From assembly GCA_004151065.3 (NCBI GenBank), contig NWUY0304372178.1:1-26543 (forward strand): a stretch of DNA of 26,543 nucleotides. The letters are read 5' to 3'. The notes under the pieces are model-generated. The model was not told where the DNA came from. It did no database searches and saw only the letters and a program-made list of their open reading frames with translations. Both the position numbers and the translations under genes were made by a program. Positions 1-9,589 of this stretch are shown here, piece by piece (positions within the stretch are counted from its first letter, which is position 1; every line of letters starts with the position of its first letter). Origin of the DNA: Larix sibirica (Eukaryota > Streptophyta > Pinopsida > Pinales > Pinaceae).

Positions 1-2537
1 GAAGAACTGTAGATTCCTTTTTTCCAGTCCAAAGGAATCTTGAGCATAATTTTTTAGCCTTTGCAAGAATACTCTTAGGAATCCAAGAAAGTGTCATCCA
101 ATAGACTGGAATTGGTTCTAAAAATGACTTAGTTAGAACCAAATGACCGGCTCTTGAAATCCATCGGTGGCTCCAACTGTTAATGCTTTTTTCCAGTTTT
201 GCTAAAATTCAGTGCCAGTCAGCCTTATTGTAACAGTTCAGTTTCAGCAAAAATCCTAAATACTTTAAACCTTCATCCAACATATTTAATTCAAAAGGAA
301 AAATGAAGGAATACCTTTGGAGATCTGGACCTTCCATATTTGTGCAAGTGAGAGTAGATTTCTGAGAATTTATCCTCATACCAGTGGCTTTCTAAAAAGA
401 AGCAAAATTTCCTTTAGTTTCACTGCATCTAATTCCAGTCCATTACAAAAAACAAGGATATCATCCACGAAGAGCATATGAGTTAAACGGATAAGATTTG
501 AGATAGCAATTCCTTGGAATGTCTCCCTTGACTTTGCATTTATCAGGGCTCGACTGAGACCATCAATAACTAGCAGAAAAAGAAGTGGAGAGAGAGGGAA
601 CCCTTGGCAAAGTCCCCTTTTGGAAGGGAAGAAAGGTGAAGCCAAGACATTGATAAGAATGAAGAAGGAGACTGTTGTAATACAACTCATGACCCATTTG
701 ATAAATGAGTAATCAAATCCTATATGTGTCATGAGTAGTCTGAGAAACAACCAACTTACCCAATCAAACGACTTTGATAGATCAATTTTAAGTACTGCTC
801 CACTCAACTTCCCAACTTTTAAGCTGTGGAGACCCTCCCGAACAACCCCGATAACTTCATGGATCTTCCTTCCTTCTAACAATCCGAACAGTTCCTTGGA
901 AATAACCTTAGACAAAACCTTTTTCAATCTTCTGGCAATAATATTTTCCACTAATTTATAAGTGATGTTGCAGAGGGAGATGGGTCTAAACTCATCCAGG
1001 GAGATTGGAAGATCCATTTTTGGGATTAGAGCAATGACGATTGCATTTAGGAGAGGGTGCATAAAACCTCTAGAACTATATTCTTCAATAAGTCTCAGGA
1101 GATCCAGCCCAATGAGACAAAAAAAATCCAGGAAGAACTCGATCGTCCAACCATATGGACCTAGAATTTTACTTTTTTGAAAACTCTAAAGAGTCTTTTA
1201 GTTCATCCTCCGAAACTTCCTCCATAAGATCAAGGTTGTCTTCCTGAGTGATGAAACCTGGGTAAAACTGGGATAGTTGAATGGCTTCAGCGATAGTCAC
1301 CCTTTCATCAAATTTGAATAAGTTTTGGAAGTAAGCACTATCATTAGCAGCCATTCCATCTAAAGAAGAGATGTAATTATCACTTTGATCCCTGAGCCCC
1401 CAGATTGTATTCTGCAATTTCCTGCTCTTTGTGTATGCCTAAATTTTTTTTGTGTTTTCATCTCCACTCTCCAACTAGATAGCCCTACTTTTTAACCTCC
1501 AAACTTCTTCCTCCTCCTTCAAAATGGTCCGTCGTTTTGCTTCAAGTTGACCAAGTTGTTCTTTGGTTTCCAAATATAAGAAGCAAACACCATTTGCCTC
1601 CAAAAGAGTATGAATGTTCAATTCCACCTGTTTCAGCTCCCAATCATCTCTGGATCTCTTGATTGCAGCCCATTCTTGAACTCTTTTCTTTACAACAGAA
1701 AGGTTTTGTACAAAATGCACAACATCATATCCTCCCTTTGGGTTGAAAGGACTCCATGTACTTATGACCAAAATTTTGAAGTCTTCATTTCCTAACCAAG
1801 CTGCACAGTGTTTGAAGGGACTGGCTAGTTTTTTGTGTGCCCAGATATTTCTAGAAAATGGGAAAGTGATTAGATTCCCCTCCTGATACAACCCATTGAC
1901 GAATCAAAAATTCATCCTCCAAGATTTTTTCGCCAATCAAAAAGCGGTCCCGTCTTTTTTCTATTCTGGAATCCCCTATTCTTTTGTTTGTCCAACTTGG
2001 TAACAATTTAACCAGAGCTATATCTATCAAATTTCCTTCTTTGAATTTTTGTTCAAAAAAAAATCAACAGGATCCGTGCTTGCACGAGGCCCCCAAGTTT
2101 CATGATCCCCCCAAGTGAAATTGAGATCTCCTCCAATTATCACTTTGTTTTGTTTTAATAGATATTTTTGGCATAAAGTGTTTAGAAACTAGCCCTATCT
2201 TCATAAGGACCGTATATATTCAATAAGGTAAATGAATTGTCTAAGTTTAAGCTGAAGAAGTCTAAATCCAAACCAGAGGAAAAACCTAAAGTGTTTTGTG
2301 GTTTTATTACCCTTGGATCCCAACCCAGAGCTAAACCGCCATAATCCCAGAAGCATCCAAGGCAATAAATTCCATATTCTTAAGAATCCCTTTTAACAAT
2401 ATGACCACATCATCTCCAAGCCCTAAAGTGTCTTGGAATAGGATAACTTCAAGTTGATTAGTCTAGACCAACCTTTTTAAAGCAAGTTTTTTAGCGGAAC
2501 TTTCCAAACCCCTGCAATTGAGAGAAATAATCTTCAT
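1..2537 (-). pseudogene. LINE ORF2 pseudogene: endonuclease plus reverse transcriptase (partial)
   Basis: The start is the ATG at 2537, opening MKIISLNCRG, the usual plant LINE endonuclease beginning. The endonuclease domain spans about 2537-1855. It shows IIGGDLNFTWGDHE near the middle and ends in SNHFPIF, where the family normally has Asp rather than Asn before the catalytic His. The linker (about 1854-1200) carries a charged stretch with REPEATED Glu/Lys residues (AKRRTILKEEEEVWRLKSRA). The reverse transcriptase (about 1190 to below base 1) shows FRPISLCN, DLSKSFDWVSW, QGFPLSPLLF and the catalytic box FVDD (bases 460-471). Beyond it, LKYLGFLLKL and related thumb sequence run to base 1. Breaks: TAG at about codon 26, a frameshift near 2340, TAG at 1851-1853, a frameshift in the A-run near 1172-1180, and a stop plus frameshift near 385-400. 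The DNA-nicking and copying roles are family knowledge; this copy cannot encode them. Confidence 0.9.
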
Positions 2538-4530
2538 TTGGAAACACCCAAAGGGGCGTTCACTGCTCTAAGAACCCCAAGAATGGATTTTTTCTTCCTG
2601 TCTAACTATTCCTATCTTGCTTTGTTTTGGGTGGAGGAGAGGAGAGTGGGTCTACCACGGAATCTTCCTTTTGTGCCCCCGGAGGGGTTTTTGCCAAGGC
2701 CAGAGGGGGTTATTAAAAACCCATAAGTATCCGAGACTTCTCTGTTTATGAGGTGAAAATGGATGGGGAAGGAGTCTATAGTTTGGGAGGAGGAGGAGGA
2801 AGGAAACGAGGTGAACAGAGGGTGTAGTGAGGTGGGAAGAGGAGGATCCTGAGATTGAGGAGCTCTAGGAGGAGAGGAGGGAGAAGATGAAGAAAATGCA
2901 GGGGGGGTTGGGGTCGTTAGAGGTTTTTAAATTTTCTAAAGAAGTGTGAACATAAACAATGTGATATTCAGGGAACGACAAATTTCCTGTACCAAAGGTA
3001 GAGGTCCCCTGCTACAAAATATGAGCTGCAACTTGGTCTGACTGGTTATTCTAGCTTTCTGTATCCCTGCTATGAACTCCAGGGCTTGCAACAATATCTA
3101 GATCTTGTGTTTGCTTAAAACCTTCCACTCTAGGATCCCTTGTCCTAATATCCCCTTTGGATCTGTCGGCCTTTGAATAAGTTTCCCCTAAATCTCTGTT
3201 CTCCCCAATGGAATCTCTCTTACAGATCCAAGGATGGCCTTTTGTATATGCTAGAGAAAAATTCTTGGCCAAATGTCCATATAAGTGGAAATGGTGGCAT
3301 CGGAAGGAGATCCCCTCATAATCCAATAATTTTCTACGAATCTATCCCTAAACAAATTCCAATTCCTCTCTAAGACCCGTCCTTATATTCAGGGAGACCA
3401 AGATACGAGTGACAGTCATTCTGTTGGTTTGGAGAAAAGTCATGTCCACATCAATGAAAGCACCCAAAGAATTACCCAGTTATCGAAAGGAATCCAAAAT
3501 CCAAAACTCCCAGGGTTGTCCTAGAAACCTCACCCATACAAGAATTACATCGAAATTTTCCTTATCCGCATCAAAGAGTGGTGTCCACTTTTTAAGAAGT
3601 ATAGGAGTAACACCCAGACTTCAGTTCTATTTCAAAATAATTTCTGCATCTTCTTTTGTTTCAAATTTAAACATAAACCAACCCTTTTCCAAAACCCTTG
3701 CCTATGGAGAATAGTTCAAAAAATACTTCCAACAGGTGGAACCCCAATCCCCCAATACGACTTGACTAGGGTATTTCCCGCGAGCTTTTCCAACCACTGT
3801 GGTTTCAGACATAACCACCAACTGTGCAACCGAAATGTCAACCCTGCAAACCAGCCTTAAAAACTCATCCTTTTTGTTCGCACATTTGTTCTTCCTCCTC
3901 TTTGGACTAGATCCACTATTGTTCTCCATGCTACTATTTGATAAATATCCCTTCCTTTGTGAAGTCCTGATCCCATGAGATGGAACAAGAGCATGATCTG
4001 TAGGATGGTTTAGAATGGAGGCAAGAAAACCGTCCACATCTTGGAGAAAGTCCTCCTCAGTGAGTGGTGGGGGCTGAAATAATGCCGAGGTAGGTTCGTT
4101 TGAGATCAACCATCCTGCTTCCAAAAGTTCAAAACCTTAATACATAATAGCTTTCTCAAAAATCAGAGGTTCGGGGTCATCTTCTCGAGAGGTTGATAAA
4201 AAATAAAATGTTGGCCGACACAGCCCTAGAGGAGTCTGGAAGGTTGAAGTTTTCATTTGGGAACAGGGTGAAAGGAAGGCCGCAAAAATCCGTAGGAAAA
4301 TCCCTAGCCGTTAAGGGAGCCGTAACGGTATTAGAGCAACTTGGCCTACTTGTCGGAATGAACAGAGCTTGTTCGTCAAGACTCCCAGCTGTCAACACAT
4401 CGAGCCTCCATCCCTCATGATCCGCTATAGTATGTTTCTCTGTTTTCCTTGTCGGCGAGGAAACTGAAGTAAACATACTCTAACCTTCAAACGGATCCGG
4501 TGAATAATCCACATCATCCAAGTAATCCAT
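2491..4530 (-). pseudogene. LINE ORF1 pseudogene (DUF4283-like nucleic-acid-binding protein)
   Basis: I place the start at the ATG at 4530 (MDYLDDVDYSPDPFEG), followed in frame by a TAG and then the frame resuming at 4476. The N-terminal third is Ser/Thr/Pro-rich. The DUF4283-like region lies at about 4124-3340. Its hallmark reads KKWTPLFDADKENFD, then VWVRFLGQPWEFW and TVTRILVSLNIRTGL, with in-frame stops at 3627-3629, 3621-3623 and 3480-3482. A zinc-knuckle relic follows at about 3326-3255 (DYEGISFRCHHFHLYGHLA), with two of its expected Cys replaced by Phe. Bases 3050-2730 are Pro/Ser-rich in one frame. A basic tail (GGTKGRFRGRP) runs into a stop at 2491-2493, overlapping the ORF2 start by about 47 bases. 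In the family, ORF1 protein binds the element RNA. The several frames are joined by inference from family order. Confidence 0.8.
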
Positions 4531-4690
4531 GTGAAACTGACAGGTGTAAACACTATATAAGAAGAGAAAAAGGGAAACAAAATCCTAAGGGCTACAATTG
4601 CAGCCCCTCAAAACTTGTCTACAATCACGAGGACCCCAAATCCCTCTCCCCCTTTCCCCCCCTTCACTCATTGCTAGTATAAGATAAAAG
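4531..4690 (-). promoter_or_regulatory. LINE 5' leader with G-quadruplex motif on the sense strand
   Basis: Upstream of the proposed ORF1 start, the minus strand carries four G-runs of 7, 5, 3 and 4 bases separated by loops of 3, 3 and 4 bases (bases 4634-4662 on the plus strand, as C-runs). This meets the usual intramolecular G-quadruplex rule. Its place just before ORF1 fits a LINE 5' UTR. No promoter element is recognised. The exact 5' end of the element is not marked by any sequence I can identify. Confidence 0.5.
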
Positions 4691-5040
4691 AATTGAAAAG
4701 AACAAAAAGGGATTGAAGCAATTGAGCTTCCTTTAACCCGCAGGTATCGATGAAGTCTCTCATTAATGGAAATTACTAGTTTCCTTCATTTTGTCAAATA
4801 AGTCATAAAATAAGTAAAAAGACTATATATACCCCTTATTTATAAAAAAGAGTACTAAATTAATTAACCTTATATCAATATTGAACTCCCCCAAAAAGGA
4901 AGTATACAATTTATATAGATTGATAAATACCATAAAAGCAGTAATTACATATTATAATATTGATACTTATTTACTGGCAAGAAAGCGGTGTTACTTGAAT
5001 AAAAGGGCATTAAACCCTAGCCCGGAGGTCTTGTTTCGGT
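4691..5040. other. AT-rich flank between the LINE and the repeat-rich region
   Basis: This stretch is strongly AT-rich and has no supported gene. It looks like continuing nuclear-type DNA up to about 4990, where composition becomes more balanced and the first repeat array begins shortly after. The change near 4980-5040 is a candidate right-hand border of an imported segment. No terminal repeat or duplication was found at it. Confidence 0.4.
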
Positions 5041-5057
5041 TTGTTTGCCTACATGGT

Positions 5058-5182
5058 GTGTTCATGCCTACCCTGGGTGGTGGTCGATACGTCTTTATTT
5101 GGTGTGCTCCTACCCCATAAATGTGTTCTTGCCTAACCCGGGTGATGGTCGATATGCCTTTATTTTGGCATCACACCTGACC
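5058..5182. repeat. Two diverged direct copies of a 65-base unit
   Basis: The unit starting at 5058 (GTGTTCATGCCTACCCTGGG) recurs from 5123 (GTGTTCTTGCCTAACCCGGG). The match continues through GGTCGATA and the following CTTTATTT block, with scattered substitutions and small length changes. The offset is 65 bases. This is a tandem duplication that has since diverged. Confidence 0.75.
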
Positions 5183-5370
5183 CAGATATAGAGATCATAA
5201 AAGGGATAACCTTACCTTCGCGTAGGGGCCACCCTGAGCATACATAAAGGTAGTGAAACCCGCATCTATCTTCGTAGGCGGATTCTTATTTCGCTTTGTG
5301 CAACGAGTACGTACTAGTATCTATCCCGTGATGGTGGGGCCTTCTATCTACGAGTAGCTTGATCGAAGGG

Positions 5371-5490
5371 GCAGGTGGGCAATAAGGTACGAGTTGCTAT
5401 CGGGGCGTGTAGGCAATAAGGTTCTCCCAGAGATGAGTAGCGGAACGCCCGGGGCAAGCAATAAGGTTATCTCGGAGATGATCGAGTGAT
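5371..5490. repeat. Three degenerate copies of a ~34-44-base unit with GCAATAAGG core
   Basis: The core GGCAATAAGG occurs at 5378 and 5412, and as AGCAATAAGG at 5456. The last two copies share CAGAGATGAGTAG / CGGAGATGATCGAG downstream, and upstream G-rich blocks are also shared. Spacing is uneven (34 and 44), as expected for old tandem copies with indels. Confidence 0.65.
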
Positions 5491-7350
5491 GCATGTAGTA
5501 ATAAATCCCCTCGCATTCATTGATCGGTATTTTGGGTGGGCTTAGGGCATCAACGGTACAGGTTTATATAGGGCTTTACCGACCGATGGGGAGTCTTATG
5601 TTGGGGGTTCCCCATATTTAATATGCCGGGGTGAGACCCGGCGTGGAACCAAGGTGGCAATAGTTAATTAGGTTGGTTTTGTGAACTGGCATAACTCGTT
5701 CGCTTTATCCTCGGCTTGCTTCTTCGTAACCCACTAAGAGTAGCAGGTGTGGAAAGGTTTTGTCCCAAATAAATAAACCACCAACCCGTTTATTGAGACT
5801 ACCCGAATCAGTCAAACATTCTGACATGAAGCAAGCCGGTAATTAAATCTTGAATCTTCCCCCTAGCTAGAATGGAGCTTCATACCGATACTGTGCTAAA
5901 GCCTTTGAAGCACTACAGTTCACGTTAACTCACTCCATTTAGGGTGACGAAGTAAGACTTGCTTTCTGAAAGCCAAAACAAAAGTGACTCATTCTGGGTC
6001 ACTTCGTGATCCTGGCGCTGTGACTCAAGGAACTATAGTAACACTGTCCTTATCCAATAAGTAACGGATGACTCCTTTCCCGTTAGTAGTTAGGGTAAGT
6101 GACAGGTTTGAACTTAATATATATATTCTATTTTTATTTGCATTGCAGCTGCCCTGTGAAACGCGTTAACCTGATGATATTGATTCCGTTGATTGAATCC
6201 AGTGATACGCTGATACTCCACCCTTACAGTCTGCCTTCTTTAATTGAAAGCCTGTCAGCTGCGGGCTTGCTTTCTTTCATAGCTCAATCAAGGTCAAACC
6301 CTAAAAGGCACGTCGTTTTGGCCACCCGCGATTTATTTAACGGCAATCAATACTACTAACTCAAGAGTGAAGATGATTCCACCTTGCTTGGTTAATGACA
6401 GTATTTAACACGGCTGTCAATCTGGTATGGCTAAGGTTTTAAGATATCTTAGTTTGCGGTAAAGGTTGGAAGTTAATATATCGTTTACAAAGTATAGGTT
6501 CACCAGATCTCGGTTTGACTCAGCCGAAAAGAATGAAATCACTCTTAGCATACCTTATATAACAACTACGTTAGGGGACTCAAAAACGGACGTCGTATTA
6601 CCTCCCCCTCACTCAAATAGGTCCTAGAATCTCACTATTGCGGGTTGATTGAATAGAGTTTGGAACGAACTATCAACTCACTACTAGGCGGCTAATAATA
6701 AGTTGGAAGTAAAAGGTGTACTTGTATTATGCATTGTATAGACAGCACGCATCCTAAGCCTGCCACCTAGAATTGAATCAAAAGGGTTTGGTTGGTATTT
6801 TATTTGTCCTTATTCTGTCCGGAAAAAGATCCTCGAGCCAACCAACTCGGATGCATTCGTATATAAAATGTAAATAGCGATGGCTTAGTTAGACGGAATC
6901 CAGCCAGAAGGTGAAATCCTAAGGGATAACATCATGTGGATAGAGCCTGACTGAAGTCATTAGCAGTTCAAACTAAAACGGAGATTGGAGCTTTACCCAT
7001 CAAATTGATTATTTACGATATTGTCGCAATGCAATTATATAGATATAGACCGCGAAACATGTGTCACTCAGACGTAGGTGCCTAAATATATACTGTAATG
7101 GATTTTTGGCATCTTTCCTTAACTGAACTAAAGGCGAGTAAACCTTAATGTATATAAATTCCCTTATTATATAGAAAAGGGGTGTGCAATCTATCTATTT
7201 TGGGAACACCAGTCCTGGAGTAATTTCCATCTCAGCCACTAATGCCCTATTCTTATAGTAGGTCGCCGATTCATGCCGTTCCTAATCCATTAAAGCATAC
7301 ATTCGAGCTTTCACTCCAGTATTATGGGGTCCCAATTGAATGAATGTGCA
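5491..7350. other. No gene recognised
   Basis: No tRNA, rRNA, intron domain or known organelle exon was recognised. The longest open frame (6099-6359, plus, 86 codons) begins with an unusual aromatic-rich run, has no recognisable domain, and has no flanking signal; I do not call it a gene. Base composition is intermediate. No repeat as clear as those on either side was seen. Confidence 0.5.
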
Positions 7351-7720
7351 TAGGACAGGGCGGGGACAGGTCAGCAGGGTCAGCAGGGTCGAGCACAGCA
7401 GAGTTTAGCCTCAGCCTCATTAGTTCCGCCTCATAAAGGGTTTATACGGGGAAGGAAATAAGGATTAGACCGGGTTACTGCTCAAGGGGGTTAGACCGGG
7501 TTACTACCGGGTTACTTACTATACCCCTCATTAATTATTGGATTATTGGATCAGAATTATTGGATCAGGATGGCATTACATTATAAATAATAGCGGCAGG
7601 ATCAGTAATAGCAGCAGTAGAGCAGGAGGCTAGGTAGGATACAGACTAGGTAGGAGACTAGGAGGAGGCTAATAGGAAGAGTATTTATTGCACGTAGGCT
7701 CATACATAATATGAAATGGG
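7351..7720. repeat. Diverged repeat copy A (partner at 8571-8766)
   Basis: Blocks shared in the same order with 8571-8766 include GCAGGGTC..GCACAGCAGAGTTTAG, then CCTCAT, TTTA(TA)CGGGGAAGGA, ACC(G/A)GGTTACT, CAAGGG, and finally ATTGCACGTAGGCTC against ATCGCATGTAGGCAC. Inside it are smaller tandem duplications: TCAGCAGGG at 7371 and 7380; TTAGACCGGGTTACT at 7465 and 7491, with a shorter copy at 7506; and ATTATTGGATCAG at 7543 and 7557. Copy A is longer than its partner because of these internal duplications. Confidence 0.75.
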
Positions 7721-8570
7721 AATAAAGAAGGAAGGAAAGAAGGAATGGTCTTACCTATATATATAACTGCATCTGGAGCACTTACATCACTTATCTTATT
7801 ATTTATTGAATCCTCCCAGCCAGCAACTCCCAGCCACATTGAGGAATCGAGGAATCCTCCTAGCCAATTGAGGTTTCCAAACCACAGCATTCAAATTCAG
7901 ACAATCTAGGCCCTCTCCCTTTAGTCGAGCACTTCGTCCCTTCAAATTCACTTTAAGATACCAGATAATATCCCACTTGAGTTGAAATAGAGACATACCT
8001 CTTAACGCTCTTGAAACTTATTGAAAGATAATTTAAGAGGATCTTCATTCTAATTTCAACCTCCCGGAATGATGAATAGGGAAGTCGGGAAGCGGGAAGG
8101 AAGTCTTAAGCATTCTTTATGGGAATGGGGAGTTGTTCAGGCGAGTTCATTCAGCGGGGGGGAAGTACTGATAAGATAAGAGCATTGGGCCCACCACATG
8201 CCCACATGTAACCACGTTCGGTTCAGGAGGGATAAGAGCAAAGGAGAGGAAAACAAGGCAAGGTTAGTTACATATACCTTATTTTAGGGATAATTTGAAC
8301 CATGAGTACCCCGGCCGAGCCATGAGTGTTCTCAAGGACGAACCCAAGCCGGGATAGATAGAGTTATCCCTCATTGGTATTGGCTCCATTGGTATTGGTA
8401 TATGGCACAAGGAAAAGAAAGGAAGGCAGCAGGGTTAATTAAGTCTTAAGTAGACGAGGTCAAATAATAGAATACACGGGCGGGGTAAAAGCAAAGGTAG
8501 ACCAGGGTCAAAGAAGTAAGGCAGGAAAGGCAAAAGAGGAGGGAATGGGAAGTAAGGCGGCAGGCAGGCC
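7721..8570. other. No gene recognised; spacer between two repeat copies
   Basis: There are two short overlapping minus-strand open frames (7669-7890 and 7799-7996) with no recognisable domain. A small inverted repeat (CCTCTTAA at 7998-8005, TTAAGAGG at 8033-8040) could form an 8-base stem with a 27-base loop. A short direct repeat, CATTGGTATTGG, sits near 8373-8397. Nothing here supports a gene. Confidence 0.45.
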
Positions 8571-8766
8571 GCAGGGTCAGGCACAGCAGAGTTTAGTCTC
8601 ATTGCCTAGTGTATTTAGAGCCTCATCAAGTGTTTACGGGGAAGGACGGGGAAGAGTTAGGACCAGGTTACTACTCTCTCAAGGGTTATACCGGGTTCAT
8701 ATTCAGGAGGAAGCTAGGAAGATTAGTTATCGCATGTAGGCACGCCATCATAATGAAATATATTAA
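8571..8766. repeat. Diverged repeat copy B (partner at 7351-7720)
   Basis: Begins GCAGGGTCAGGCACAGCAGA and follows the block order of copy A, ending with ATCGCATGTAGGCACGCC and CATAATGAAATA. The start-to-start offset is about 1.19 kb. A third partial echo of the G-rich start (GGCGGGGAGGGGACAGGGCA) lies near 8840-8860. The 64-codon open frame at 8545-8739 lies in this repeat and is probably chance. Confidence 0.75.
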
Positions 8767-8912
8767 ATATGAAGAAAAAGCCAGATAGGATAGGATAGAA
8801 ATATAAACGGCCCAACGTTCGGGATCCGAGCACAGGTACAAGGCGGGGAGGGGACAGGGCAGCAGGACAGGCAGCAGGATAGCAGGGGATATAAAATAGA
8901 ATAATATGAGGT

Positions 8913-9011
8913 GGTGGCATCTCGGAATAATCGGGGTGATGGAATCTCATCATCTAAGGTGAGGAAATAGAATCATATCAAGGTGATGGAATCTCGGAAT
9001 AATCAGGGCGA
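8913..9011. repeat. Three-copy tandem repeat, unit ~24-47 bases
   Basis: The first and third copies, starting at 8913 and 8982, share CATCTCGGAATAATCGGGG / AATCTCGGAATAATCAGGG. A middle copy starts at 8935 with GGTGATGGAATCTCATCATC, and its opening matches the third copy exactly over GGTGATGGAATCTC. Copies are in direct orientation. Confidence 0.75.
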
Positions 9012-9361
9012 GGGGGGTTTTCCATTCCCTGTGTAAATGGGCTTTTTTATCGGTAGATGAAGTCCACTTCGTTGAGAAATAAAACGAGAATCAGTAATAT
9101 GAAGATGATATGATATTGATATGGATTTCGGTGAAAAGACAGGATGTGAAATGCGGAAGACGGAGGGTATGTTTAAGTTCTTCCTCCTCTTTTGTGCGTT
9201 ACTGCGGTAAGACGTATCTATTTCAGTTTTATCAGTATTAGTGAGAGCACTCTTTTCGTATCACTGGGTAGCCCTAAAGTGGATTGAGGCCTTGCTTGAT
9301 TCACCCACCAAGTGAGAACTGCCGTTCAATTCGGCCGTAGGTGACTAACAATCCTTCGATA
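9012..9361. other. No gene recognised upstream of the tRNA-like fold
   Basis: Nothing supports a gene here. The direct repeat ACTAACAAT occurs at about 9344 and again at 9361, immediately before the tRNA-like element. Its second copy forms the proposed 5' acceptor strand. Confidence 0.4.
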
Positions 9362-9440
9362 CTAACAATAGAATAAAAAAGGAATTTCGACTGGTCTTTC
9401 GCGAGTCCAGTAGGCGTAGGTTCAAATCCTACTTGTTGTG
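9362..9440 (+). tRNA. tRNA-like fold, probably a tRNA pseudogene or tRNA-derived relic
   Basis: The 3' half is convincing: a perfect 5-base-pair T stem with TTCAAAT loop (GTAGG, 9416-9420; CCTAC, 9428-9432), followed by a 7-base acceptor strand TTGTTGT and one unpaired base. The 5' strand CTAACAA (9362-9368) pairs with it in six of seven positions, counting one G-T pair. A 3-base-pair D stem (GAA/TTC) with GG in its loop is possible. The anticodon stem ACTGG/CCAGT (9390-9394, 9407-9411) pairs perfectly but encloses 12 bases rather than 7, so no anticodon can be assigned. The T-arm resembles that of tRNA-Asn. A functional tRNA is unlikely; a relic with an insertion in the loop is the best reading. 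An accidental fold is possible. Confidence 0.35.
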
Positions 9441-9589
9441 TGGTCTATATAGCTATGAACGAATGAGAGTTCGGTAGTTACAGTGCTTGCCTTATCTGTG
9501 AAATGACGTGGATAATGATCGTGCACTCTTATGGATAGCCTACTTTGCTTTGTTTGTAATGAAAAGGAAAGAGAAGCAAGCAAACAGTG

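Larger units (their letters stand above)
1..4690 (-). mobile_element. Plant L1-clade LINE (non-LTR retrotransposon), 5' portion, cut by window edge
   Basis: Reading the minus strand from about 4690 to 1 gives the order typical of plant L1 elements: a G-rich leader, ORF1 with a DUF4283-like region, a CCHC-type knuckle and a basic tail, then ORF2 with an apurinic-type endonuclease, a linker and reverse transcriptase. The C-terminal part of ORF2, the 3' UTR and the poly-A tail lie beyond base 1, so target-site duplications cannot be checked. Both frames are broken by stops and frameshifts, so the copy is inactive. LINEs move in the nucleus; if the window is mitochondrial, this copy arrived as imported nuclear DNA. 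The 5' border is uncertain: the LINE-like leader ends near 4670-4690 and AT-rich DNA follows to about 4990. Confidence 0.9.

Noticed and set aside
731-1180. Plus-strand open frames inside the LINE (731-961, 962-1180)
   Set aside because: They lie opposite the reverse transcriptase, which is clearly recognisable on the minus strand, so they are antisense shadows.
6099-6359. 86-codon plus-strand open frame
   Set aside because: No recognisable domain or neighbouring gene; amino-acid order gives no family signal. Its length is expected by chance in 26 kb read in six frames.
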